From NCBI GenBank assembly GCA_023014335.1, contig JAECYW010000037.1, positions 62,001 through 126,000 of the forward strand: a stretch of DNA of 64,000 nt, in the 5' to 3' direction. Position numbers and translations under genes: made by a program. This document shows, one piece after another, positions 50,574 to 61,042 of this stretch. A model generated the notes under the pieces. That model did no database searches and was not told the DNA's origin. It was given only the letters and a program-made list of their open reading frames with translations. The number at the start of each line of letters is the position of its first letter. Position 1 is the stretch's first letter. The DNA is from Galerina marginata (lineage: Eukaryota; Basidiomycota; Agaricomycetes; Agaricales; Galerinaceae).

Positions 50574-52619
50574 TTATCCCACAATGGATATTCCGTTGAC
50601 CGTCTGGTCCCAAGCCTCTAAGGCGACCTTGGCTTCTTTCTCTATGATGCTATGTGCGTTGCGTATATGTTGTTCTGTCGTCCGAGCTGCACCTACTGCA
50701 AAACGTATGCAGAAACTCCCATTCAAACTAGTTTGCGTGAGCATGATGTCGTGTCTGGCCGACAGACGACCAAAAAGAAAGCGATTCAGTTCGTTCAGCG
50801 ACTCCGTTGACAAAGCGGGCTGATTTGCGGACTTAAGTTTCGGGGATAGTTTGAATACTGTTAAGGCCAAGGATGGTGGTATGGCAAGTGTGAGGTCCTC
50901 GGAATCTTGGATGAGCTTGACGAATAACTGGTTTAAAGCAATGCACTAGATCCAGAGTAAGTCAAACTTAGACTTTTGCGCATCGTAACAGGACTCACCC
51001 GGCGGATGTATTTGCGGAAACCTTCTGCGCCAAATCCTCGCAGAACAAACCACAATTTCAAAGACCTGAACCGGCGCCCCAAACCTAGATGCCAATTCCG
51101 GTAATCAATGACAGTCCCTATGAAAGCATGAACAATCTTCTTTTGACCACTAATGTAGAACACATCTGAAGTACCTGCATCTCCATGTTTGGTCCTCAGG
51201 AAAATGGGTGTTATGTCCAAAGCGTCAGTAAGGTGTTTTCTGTCTCTTACCCACAGCGTCGAGCAGTCAAAATTCACTAATCCCCACTGTTGAGTCGCCT
51301 GTTACTATCCGTAGTGACGTTGAATTCCAAATGGTCTGAGCATACCTTATGGAAATTGGTGCAGAAAGAATGGGCAAATGAATTTATTTCCTCCAGATAA
51401 AGCTTGCTGCGATTCTCGGGACATGAGAGGGCGAGGCCAGCCCACGCAGCGTCGATATGTACCCAGAGGGAAGGGTAATCATTCGCTGCAAGGAAAGTAA
51501 GCAGCGGAGGAATGCCAAACAGACGCAAGCCATACCGACGTCACGAATTTCCGGGATATTATCGACAGCGCCGGTAGATGTTGTACCGACAGTCGCAACT
51601 GTAAGCAGTATGAATGGTCGGGCTTCCAGAAGTTTGGGTTTAAGTACTCAGGATGAAAGGTTTACGTCCGAGCTTCGCGTCTTCGTCCAAAGCATGACGA
51701 AGAGCGTCGCCTCGTAGAGAAAGCTCATCTTCTGTTTTCACCTCTATGGAGCGCACTTGGAGACCCAGTACAAGGCCAGCCTTTGCACCGAGCGAATGAG
51801 TTTGCGTTGTCGTGTAAATAATGAGATCTTCCATTTTGGTCTCCGGGTGTTGACGTTGATATAGGGATCGCGCCGCCACCACTGCTACCAGAGCAGAATC
51901 CGAGGCCGTCGTCTATTGGATTTGTGAGTTATCTTGATACACTTCAAGCCATTTTGAGAGGCACCTGTAAGACGCCACCGCCAATCCCTGATGCATTTGT
52001 GAAGGCCTTTGACAATCCGAGCAAATTTGCTGCCCAGTCCATGACAATGGCTTCCAGTTCCGTACAAGCGGGGCTACTCGACCACTACACAGGGTCGTCA
52101 GAATTTTTATCTGGTACGGAAAAGTTGTTCACATTGAAACCAGGGTTACACGTGCTAGAAGCATATAAATCGCCTAGGATGCCTTCGAATGTGCAGGCGG
52201 TCGGAAAATAGGCGAAGAAAGAAGGGTGTTGCCAGTGGGTCAAACCTGTATATGCGAATCAATGTGATGAAGAAAACCTTTTCATGCAAGTGCTTTGACC
52301 TGGAAGAATAAACTTCTGATAGTCATTAGCAATAACCTGGAAGTCTTCCCCTTCCTCTGGTGCGCATACTGCGCGTGCATGGATTTAGAGCTCAATGCCA
52401 GTCGATATTGTCATGGAGTAAACTACTCACGTGGAATATTTTCTCTTAAATAACCAGGCTCAACCTCAGATATCACAGATCTCTCCTGCAGGGAATAGTA
52501 ATAATCGCAAATCCGGTCAATTGCTTGGTATCCAGCCTTCCTGAATCTGAAAAAGCAGATCAGCAGTGAAAAAGAGACGCGGGACAGTAGAAGACAAACT
52601 GTTCGATATCCATTGGCAT
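50574..52619 (-). CDS. aromatic-L-amino-acid decarboxylase (group II PLP)
   Basis: Read from 52619: MPMDIEQ joins over a short intron (donor GTTTGT) to [20 protein letters not shown] and PGYLRENIP. Later exons give [78 protein letters not shown] and [16 protein letters not shown]. Next come [12 protein letters not shown] with the PLP-binding Asp, the Schiff-base lysine in NFHK, then [15 protein letters not shown] and the C-terminal domain ending ISIVG. All expected catalytic parts are present. The enzyme decarboxylates tryptophan, tyrosine, phenylalanine or DOPA; which is favoured cannot be told from sequence by eye. It is convergent with PEX1 (50 bases between ends) and divergent from the reductase gene. 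The second ATG (52613) matches the usual MDIEQF start. Confidence 0.9.
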
Positions 52620-52763
52620 GGTGGGAGGAGAATGAGAATAAATCATGGAAAGGGAATTCGAAAGTCGCTTTCTGGCGGGCCGATGAGTGCCAAATTGGGT
52701 CGCAGTGATCGGCTAAACACTGCACACGTGGCCCTGAAGCGAGGTTTTCGTCTCGACACCACG

Positions 52764-54122
52764 ATGGACGTTTCTCAAGTCAAGGCTACTGTGCTTTCCC
52801 TCGGTAGGTCGTGTATTTCAAGTTCATCGTTCGTTGGCGACTTACAACTGGCTTGTAGTGCGCGAACAACCCTATGTCGTTGGCCTGCTTTTGGCTCTCG
52901 GTTCGGTCAACGTCCTCCGGGTGGTTTACCAGACGCTTTCCGTCCTTCTTCAGACTTTCGTTCTGCCAGGGTATAGCGTAGGTCACCACACATATGAAAA
53001 CATAGAGAGGTTTCACGTTGATCTGGGTATTCGAACAGTTGAAGCGATATGGTGCCAAGAAAGGAGCATGGGCTATCGTCACTGGTGCAACTGATGGAAT
53101 TGGAAAGGAATTCGCCTTCCAATTAGCGAAAGCTGGTTTCAACATTCTCGTGGTCGCGCGCAACAAGGAACTACTTGCCCAAACAGCTTCGGAAATCGGT
53201 GTGTTGTCTTGGTTCGTGACGTGTATCTTTGTGTTGATGCCGTAACGGTGGTTAGAGTCCAAGTACAAGGTCTCTGCTGCTACCTATTCCATTGATTTCG
53301 CAAAAGCCGACGAAGCTGCATATGATGCCTTTGGTGCTGTATGTGACGGGCGTGATATTGGGGTTCTAGGTCACTACCTCTCATTATTCTATCAAACTCA
53401 CCACTCAATAAGAAACTATTTTCCAGTCAACAACGTTGGAAAATCTCATGCTATGCCAGCATACCTTGTTGATACTCCCAAGGACGAGATTACTGACATC
53501 GTTTCCATTAATGTCACTGCTACTCTTCGGGTAACATATGCCATCTTACCTGGTATGGTTCAACGGTGTGTATTCATCAATCCAGTTATTCCATTATCCT
53601 CATTCATTCATTATTTAGTAAACGTGGGCTTATCCTTAATATTGGTTCTTTCGCTGGCTCTGTTGCATCTCCTATGCTGGCGACTTACTCCGGCACCAAG
53701 GCTTTCCTGTCGACGTTCACCAGTGCTCTGGCGGAAGAGGTCAGAAAGGACAATATCACGGTCGAGCATGTCAATACCTACTTTGTCGTGTGTTGCCAAT
53801 ATTTTCTCCTTTCTGTTCACTATTGATTTTTTTTGGTTGGTGCTAGGTATCCAAGCTATCGAAAATCCGCAAGCCGTCGATGCTCATCCCCAAACCTGGC
53901 CCATACGTCCGTTCAGTGCTCAGCAAAATCGGGCTAGCGTGCGGCGCCGCGTACAGCGGACGCCCAAACACATCAACACCTTTCTGGTCCCATGCTCTCA
54001 TCGACTATGCGCTAACATTGGTCGGCCTTCCAAGCGTCTTCATTAGCTATACTCATGGGCTCCACAAATCGATCAGGAAGCGTGCTCTAAATAAGGCGGC
54101 GCGGGAAGCAAAAAGCCAGTGA
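52764..54122 (+). CDS. IFA38: very-long-chain 3-oxoacyl-CoA reductase
   Basis: Seven exons (52764-52803, 52859-52977, 53039-53198, 53256-53369, 53427-53565, 53619-53784, 53847-54122) give 337 residues. An N-terminal membrane helix ([20 protein letters not shown]) precedes a short-chain dehydrogenase domain: nucleotide-binding [11 protein letters not shown] (68-78), NNVG (146-149), catalytic S201, and Y214-x3-K218 in TYSGTK. The C-terminus ends in a basic Lys/Arg helix. In the ER this enzyme does the second step of fatty-acid elongation for sphingolipids, reducing 3-ketoacyl-CoA with NADPH. The 144-base gap to the decarboxylase start is a shared divergent promoter. The second exon end uses GTAGGT after GYS, because the nearer GTATAG would break the frame. 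Confidence 0.92.
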
Positions 54123-55217
54123 AGGCAATGAGCAGATCGTCCCAATAGAATAATACACTACAGATGTCTTTCACGCTATGTTAATCTATAGGTATTGCTA
54201 GGTATCACAAAGATCAAAAGGTTTTGGTCAACAAACGATGTATATACAAAATCCTTTGCACCGGCCTGTTCCTTTCTGGCTGCATGTTTTTGTGACGACA
54301 GTGTCGGGTTGTGATTGACAGTGACACGACGCGTCCGGTCGTGAAGTGTAAATGCCAAGGGGACTTTCAAGGCTCCAGAGTTAGCTTCGACTTGGGCTCT
54401 CTGAACTTCTTTCCGACGATGGCAACGAATATTTGTACCCATCTCCATCACCATGGTTGACGTATAAGTGATACTTGGGTGGTATGCAGTGAGGAGGCGC
54501 ACCGTCCCTTTGGGACTTGTGATGTTTGTACTTGTTTTGTTTCTGCCAATTTCTTTGATATAATGGAAAATCAATTTTTGGACGGCATCACAACATTTTG
54601 GGTCAAAATTTATACCTAGATCGGGTTAAAATTTACTTCCCCCGGGGTCCTCAGGCGTGAAATTTCGAATTTTGGCCTGTATCCTGAGAAATTGCACCGA
54701 AATTAGGGATTAAGAAAGAAAATTAAAAAAGTAGAGCCAAGGCCCCCAAGAGGCAAGTAAATTAAATGTGTCTGCGCTTTTATTTGAAGGAAAACGGGGG
54801 TGAGGAAGGTGCAATATGGTTTTAGATTCGACGCGCCAAAAGCTCATTTAAGGATTATGTAATACGTGTCTGATGGCTTGAAAGTACGGGAGATTGTGTT
54901 CACATACACACCCACACAGCTTAAATAGACATGGGAGTGCTGACAGTTACTTTAACCCTCAAGTGATGATTCTCTGTTATTGTAATTTCCTCATTATCAT
55001 TTTGCAGCCTAGGTTTTGCGGTGTGGCAGTTTTGAGGTGGCTGTGCAATGACTAAGCTGCCGAACCCATTTGCGGACCATGCGCCTCCTCATATGCAGAG
55101 GGTTGCCTGTGAGGTCACGTGTGCTATGCGTTGTTTGTACAATATTGGAAATGCGGCTGCAGCGTGTTGCGATTGTTCAGGACAAGAGGCTGCTTATGCT
55201 CTCTTTCGTCAACGACC
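54123..55217. other. spacer before SPA2
   Basis: No supported gene in about 1.1 kb. Open frames on both strands (132 codons at 54176-54574 minus, 102 at 55119-55427 plus) lack motifs or overlap the SPA2 start. The middle part is purine-rich and AT-rich near 54590-54770. Confidence 0.45.
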
Positions 55218-58200
55218 ATGAAACGAGTGCCATCCCGCGCCCCGTCCCCCACCCCCACAGCGTTCTCCGGCATCTCCAATTATCGCACTGATTCTTACCG
55301 TCCCAGGGATGCCAAAGGCGCACCCGCCGTCCCCACTATTGACTATCGACTAGTCTCCAAAACACACTATGGCGAACTTGGCAGATATTTGGCAAACTAT
55401 CTGGCTTCGGGTGCGTCTTGCATTTAGCGCCTTCATTTTCTCACATTGACGCGTTGACATCCTCGCTTAAGCCCCCCCAAATTCGCGCTCAAATGCACGA
55501 TCAAAGCTCACGAGATTGACAATCCAACAATTTCACGAGCTGTCCACTGACGTCTACGATGAGCTCGTTCGACGGAAGAACGAAAAAGAAGGTTTGACCC
55601 GTTCGCTATAACTCTTCTCTCGCTCACAATCTGCTCCAGTTCCTTTTCTTCCTGTCCGAGAGGAGTTCCATCCTAAGCGCAACCAGGCGCGTCAAAAATT
55701 AGCAACTCTACCTACAACTCGTTTCGAGGACCTTTCTAGCGATGTATACTTTGAGCTGGCACGACGGTATCCCGAGTTCAAGGAAGACGTGTGTTCCCCC
55801 ATTTCATGCTGATCAAGCTGATACCTAATATTTCCCCTTCAAACAGCCTTCTGGAAGGGGCTCAACTGCATCCAACTACGACGATTATCCCGCTCCGGAC
55901 TTTCCTTCCAATTCAACCCCGCGGAATAACGGTGCTAGCCGAACATCGGGTCGTGCTTCAGCGGACAGACCGTCAGACAGCGGATATGGCGGAAGCGTTT
56001 CAAGTCGCAGACCATCAGAAGACCGACGTCGGCCCAGCGAGACGGAGTTTAACGTTGGCCGACGAAGCGAGGATACTTTTAGAAGGCCTGAGGAGGTTGG
56101 TCGACGTAGTGAGGATACCTACAGGAGACCCGAGGAGGTTGGTCGGAGAAGCGAGGACAATTACAGACGACCAGATGATTCCTTTTCCTCCCGACCACCA
56201 GACGAGAACCTTTCGGTCGCCCTTGCTTCCCGTCGTAAACCGTCACAGGATATCGCTCGAAAACCTGATGATCGCGAACGGGAGTTTGGCCGACGGCCGA
56301 GCCAGGCTACCAGTATGGCGAGCGACAGCACGACGATGGCCAGTACGGCACCGGCTCAGAGTACGACAGCAACAAGTGCTGTCATTATACCGAACAAAAG
56401 CACCATGGAGGAAGAGTATATTGACATTCCTTATGGTCGTGAGGCTCGGGAAAGCGGCGTGACGACGATCGATGGAGGTCCAGATAGTGCGAGAGATGGA
56501 CTCGGCGCAGAAACTGAACCGGACAGTGCAAGCGACTATCCAAGTCCGATGAGTGGTAGAAGCCCTCCAGCCGGCCTGGGTGGGTTGAGCGCGCGCCTCA
56601 AAGGGGTGGATGATGAAGACGAGATCGGGCCGGGAAATCGCAGTGGGGACGACATGTACGACAAGTACGGCCGATCGTCTGTGGATTCTACCCGCTCCGC
56701 AGGAGGGAATGCTCGCGGGGTTGTGAGGTCGGTTGGGGCGGAGGAGATGGAGAAGGTGCGGCGGGACTATGAGTTCAAACTGGCAACGATGCAAACTCAG
56801 ATCACGACTCTGCAACGCGACCTCGGTGATGCAACTGAACATGAGAGAAAGAGGAAGGAAAGTGAGGCACGGGTGAGGCAGCTGGACGAGGAGCTTGTTG
56901 AGTTGCGTCAGGTATGTTCGATCTGATTAGTACTTAGGACCTGACTGATGATGGATTTGCAGCGAACGGAGCAACAAAGTGCTGTAATGCATTCGTTGCA
57001 GAAGGAACTTGAAGAAGTGAAAGAAGCTCGACAGAGAGAAGCCATGCAGGCGGAAGAAGATCGAGAAGAGCTGGTTATTTTCCGCGATCGCTGCAACAAG
57101 CTAGAAGAAGAGAACGAGCTGCGGCAAGGCGCGGTAAATATGTTTTCCAGACATCCGTCACTTTTGTAGCTAATTTTCCTTATTTTTTTTTAGGCTGACA
57201 CTGAGGGAGTAGAGCAGCTCAGAGCGGATATGGAGGGACTGTTAGCGGAGATCAATGAGCTCTCACAACGCAACGACGAATTGATGATCGCTAAGGATTC
57301 AGATAATAACTTGATTCGTGATTTGGATAATCAACTGAAGGAGTATAAGCGTAAGTATGAACAGGCGAAGACGGAGCTACGGAGTGTTAAAGGTGAGTTA
57401 TAACAGGCTTTATATACGTTGTCGTTAGCCTGACATTTCGTTTAAGCTACCTCGCAACTATTCCTCCAAGCACCCAAATTTGACAAAGGGGAAGACCAGC
57501 TGCCGATGGCACCAGATGGTGGTGTGCAAGACATCCATATCACAGCATTCCTATCCGCCATCGACAGTTTGCTCACCGCCGGACGCTCAAACGCCCCCAC
57601 ACGCGTGCTCACACCTATGAAGTCGGTAGTAAATGCTGTAACGAACATTATCGAGGATGTTAAAACATTTGAGCGCCGTCCACAACGCGATCGAGCGGAG
57701 GTCGACCCGGATACGTTACGTTCGTTGCGGGAGAGGGGCGAGGCGACCCTCAGCAACCTCGTCGCTGCTACCAAGACGCACGCTTCCAGTTCGGGGATGT
57801 CGCCTGTCAGCCTACTGGACGCGGCGGCCAGCCATGTATCCGTTACTATCACGGAGATCGGGCGGACGGTGTGTATCCGGAAGGCAACTAAGGCGGAGCA
57901 GGAACAGGCGGCATACAACTCGTACACAGGACCGTCGGGGTCTGCGACGGGCGGGTTTTCGCCCTCTTTACGGTCGGTGGAGGAGACGCGGCCTGGATCA
58001 GGAGGACACCAGCGTAAGCCCAGCCAAACGTCGGGGTCGAGTCGTGGCGGCCGCTTCTCCGCCGAGTCTCCAAACTCGCCGCCGAACCAGAGATCGTATA
58101 TGGACACCAGGCGACGGCCGCCGTCGGAAAACTCGAGCTCAGAGCAAACAAATTCGCCACCGCCGATATTCGACACGCAGGGCGGGTCGGCAGGCGTTGT

Positions 58201-58630
58201 GAGCGATGATTCGGCTCAGGCGGATGGGTCGGAGGATGCTTGGGCTGAGCTCAAGGTATGTTGAAATTAAAAATATGCCACACAGTATCTGACTTGTCTT
58301 CAGCCGTACCTAGAAGCACAAACTGAATCCATAGTGTACGCGATCCAAAGCGTGCTCTCTGGGGTGCGCAGCCCGACGCCCTCGCCGACTCTGAACGAGA
58401 ACCTGACGCAGATCATTACGATCGTGTCGAGCATCGTCGCTGTGTGCAACGATAACCTCCCGCCGGGGTCGGCGGCGCAGGGGAACGAGATACTGCGGGA
58501 GCTTGGGGACCACGCGAACAAGCTGAGCGAGGTGCAGGCGCTGCCCGAGGTGACGAAGGAGTCGCGGCAGATCATGGCCAAGTCGAGCTTTGCGATCGCG
58601 AATGCGATGAAGGGGCTGATGAAGCTGTAG
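55218..58630 (+). CDS. SPA2: polarisome scaffold SPA2 (GIT/SHD repeats)
   Basis: A multi-exon gene; the ATG at 55218 gives MKRVPSRAPSPTPTAFSG. Two Spa2-homology repeats lie at the start: LTIQQFHELSTDVYDELVRR and LPTTRFEDLSSDVYFELARR. A disordered part rich in Arg/Ser/Asp follows and contains three copies of a 14-residue unit. Next is a coiled coil (KVRRDYEFKLATMQTQITTL, then HSLQKELEEVKEARQREAMQ), and a conserved C-terminal helical domain (DIHITAFLSAIDSLL, then PYLEAQTESIVYAIQSVLSG). Spa2 holds the formin, Pea2 and Bud6 at the hyphal tip and links MAP kinases to polarised growth. Last residues are NAMKGLMKL, stop at 58628-58630. Family identification rests on the SHD pair plus this domain order. 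Confidence 0.88.
56052..56178 (+). repeat. three 42-bp tandem coding repeats in SPA2
   Basis: Three consecutive copies encode variants of the 14-residue unit GRRSED-T/N-F/Y-RRPEEV, the last one degenerate (RRPDD). The copies keep frame and differ mainly at third codon positions, so the expansion is not very recent. Confidence 0.8.
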
Positions 58631-59004
58631 CTGAGTGGGGCTGGGTTGTCTTCTTTTTTTTGTTCCTGTTTTCTTTTCCCTACATGCACCATCACGATAT
58701 CTTTTTCGTCCCTCTTCATGCATTGATACAGATACGGAAGTGTTTTCGTCCTCTCTTCCGTGTCCCTTCGTTCGCATACATATACTGCTCGACGACGCCC
58801 AGTTTCCTTTTGACTGTTTGATTAATGACATCTGATCCGAGCATACCTTCATTTTTTGTATTCTATTACCATGCATATACCTACCTACCTACAAATGACA
58901 AACCTAGACTTGTGATCAAAGTGTGCGCTGTACATATGCACTGGTTTAACGATCAATGTAATCATGTATCTCTATACCGTGTTCTCTAAGTCCACCGCGC
59001 ATGA
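58631..59004. other. 3' spacer between converging genes
   Basis: Pyrimidine-rich 3' flank of SPA2 followed by the 3' flank of the F-box gene. It contains a short (CTAC)n run near 58880-58892. No gene seen. Confidence 0.5.
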
Positions 59005-60369
59005 CTAAAATTTAGGCTCTGGAATAAACGTGCAGTGCCTAGCCTTCGCTGACTGCAGGTAATGCATGTCGAGGGTGTTGGATTTGTGAAAGCGTTTTGA
59101 GAAGAGAATGTCTACATTGCAGAGACGGACGGACGACTGCTGTGGTGCGAGACGCGACTTGAGGGCACTGGCGAGTGCGCCGTCAGTGCAGCCAACAACG
59201 CGGTGGAGGACGAGGGTGTGCAGATTCGGGCAGAGCAAATTCGCAGGCGCGTCGGCGTTCGTCTGCACGCGCAGCATGTCGAGAAACGCGTCGCCGACGC
59301 AGATATCGCCGCGGGCATCATACACCTCGAGACGCTCCAACGAGGCTGAGCTGTGCGTTAGGCATTGAATGAGCTGGTGCTCTGATATACCGGTGAATTC
59401 CAGCACCAAGGACCGCATGGTGCACGCCGAGCGGGTGAGAAAGCCGTGGAAGGCTGGCTGGGGCCAGGAGACGCGCTCGACAAAGCCGCAGGTAAAGTTG
59501 AATGTGTGTAGGGCGGGGCAGAGGAGGCGGTCGAATAGGGCGGCGGGGCCGTTATCTAGTTTAAGCTGGTATATGGATATGGATTGCAGGTGGGGAAGGT
59601 GTATGATATCACGACGTGAGGGGTCGTCTGTTTCTAGCAGCTCGTGGCCGCAGGAGAAATGGCGCAGGTCGAAAGAGACGACGCTGGTGCACTGTCGGAG
59701 GATATACAGCGTGGATTTGAGTGTGATCCAGGTGTCAAGTAGGATGTGTGTGAGGTTGGCCCAAGACACGGTTAGGTGTTCCACGCCGCTATCAAACGGA
59801 GTGGGAGTGTCCCAGGTACCCCAGGAGCACCTGTTGCTCCATGTCAGAGCACGGACGGCGGGTGCGCGTTGTAGGAGGGCATTGAGATCCCACGCTTCCT
59901 CCGCGGACCAGTTCCCGAGTTTAAGTGAGAGCGAGTGCAGGTTCGACGCATGCGTCGCCGCGGAACAGAGCGAGGCAAAAAGCTGGTACGAGCCGGGGAG
60001 GACGACGGAGAGGCCGTGCCAGCGTTCAGACGCGCCTGCGAGCAGCTGGAAGACGGTGTGTGCGATTTCGCGGGTTTTAGGAGCGAGATGGGCAAAGGGG
60101 TCGATGTGGAGAGTTATGGAGAGCGGCTGGGAGGCGGAGCGGGCGAGCCAGAGGGCGAGGAAGGACGAGCAGTCGGAATTGTTGGCTGTGGGTGATATGG
60201 AGAGGCTGAGGGAAGCCCAGAGGAACGAGTCGGAGAGCGCGACCTGTCTCCATTTTTTGGATACACGGGTGACGAGGAGAGGCGGTGTGTGCGGGGAAAT
60301 TGGAACATCGTCGAGGGATGCACGGAATATTTCAGCGAGCAGCTCTGCAGGAATGGTGTCGACAGACAT
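59005..60369 (-). CDS. F-box protein
   Basis: A single uninterrupted frame of 454 residues with an F-box right at the start: TIPAELLAEIFRASLDD, then LLVTRVSKKWRQVALSD and SFLWASLSLSI. The rest consists of weak leucine-rich segments (HSLSLKLGNWSAEEAWDLN, LERLEVYDARGDI, PNLHTLVLHRVVG). This is the usual layout of the large agaric F-box family, in which the C-terminal part should pick a substrate for an SCF ubiquitin ligase. The target is unknown. The gene is GC-rich and intronless, unlike its neighbours. The ATG at 60369 starts directly before the F-box as in relatives. Confidence 0.85.
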   Translation of the reverse strand: MSVDTIPAELLAEIFRASLDDVPISPHTPPLLVTRVSKKWRQVALSDSFLWASLSLSISPTANNSDCSSFLALWLARSASQPLSITLHIDPFAHLAPKTREIAHTVFQLLAGASERWHGLSVVLPGSYQLFASLCSAATHASNLHSLSLKLGNWSAEEAWDLNALLQRAPAVRALTWSNRCSWGTWDTPTPFDSGVEHLTVSWANLTHILLDTWITLKSTLYILRQCTSVVSFDLRHFSCGHELLETDDPSRRDIIHLPHLQSISIYQLKLDNGPAALFDRLLCPALHTFNFTCGFVERVSWPQPAFHGFLTRSACTMRSLVLEFTGISEHQLIQCLTHSSASLERLEVYDARGDICVGDAFLDMLRVQTNADAPANLLCPNLHTLVLHRVVGCTDGALASALKSRLAPQQSSVRLCNVDILFSKRFHKSNTLDMHYLQSAKARHCTFIPEPKF

Positions 60370-61042
60370 GGCGGGGTGAGAGCCGTGTGTTTCGTAGAGC
60401 TATCATAGTCATTCGAGCATGTAGCCGACTGACGTAGGAGAGACGCGTATCTAAGAATAGCCGCATCTAATCTACAAAACAGACCACAGCACGTGACCCG
60501 AGCACGCCATAGCACGCCATCGTCTGAGTTTGAACGCAACGTACTTATAGCCCATCCCAAGTCGCGTCGCGTCTCTCCTGCCTTGTCCTGCCCTCATCTC
60601 TGTGTCTCTCCTGCGTTTTCGTGTATCCTCCCCCGCCTTGGTTGCTTGACGTGTCTTTTCCCTCGACAAACTCGTCTACCGCCCGGCTATCAAATTCAAC
60701 CTCCGAAACAGGTCATGCTCTCCTTCCTGTTCGAGGTTGGCTCGCGCGAGTCTGCACGATACACTCGCCCTCTAGCCTATTCTATTGTGCGAATCTTGGG
60801 GCACTTACTACTGGTCTGTGCGTATCGGATCAACCGCCCTATCGCGGCCTTCCACATTACCTTTCTATCCTCCACAAGCACCCCCGAATTCTGCTTCTCG
60901 TGGTCTCTTGACCCAGCTTGGCCCCTTTTTCGCTCCGATATCGCCCTTTTGTAGTTTTGTACCCTGTTCTGTACGTATTATACATTTGCCAAAATGCTAT
61001 AAATTCGCCTCCATTTCGCTCCTTGTGCCCCAGCAAATTGAA
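60370..61042. promoter_or_regulatory. divergent promoter region (F-box / EgtB-like)
   Basis: The 673 bases lie between two start codons pointing apart. Open frames on the plus strand reach into the downstream gene but have no ATG context or motifs better than the one at 61043. The stretch is C/T-rich on the plus strand. No specific site was recognised. Confidence 0.4.

Noticed and set aside
51924..52211. 95-codon plus-strand frame within the decarboxylase
   Set aside because: The minus strand here gives the conserved decarboxylase exons ([24 protein letters not shown]) with proper introns.
50574..54122. Tryptamine-type secondary-metabolite cluster around the decarboxylase
   Set aside because: Neighbours are PEX1, a fatty-acid elongation reductase and SPA2; no methyltransferase, P450, kinase or transporter typical of such a cluster lies beside it.
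56243..56842. 199-codon minus-strand frame inside SPA2
   Set aside because: Antisense to the charged, GC-rich part of SPA2, which has consistent exon joins and domain order on the plus strand.
57442..58176. 244-codon minus-strand frame
   Set aside because: Shadow of the SPA2 C-terminal exon in GC-rich codons.
59369..60379. 336-codon plus-strand frame opposite the F-box gene
   Set aside because: It is the antisense of a GC-rich coding exon; the minus strand has a clear F-box, the plus strand has no motif.
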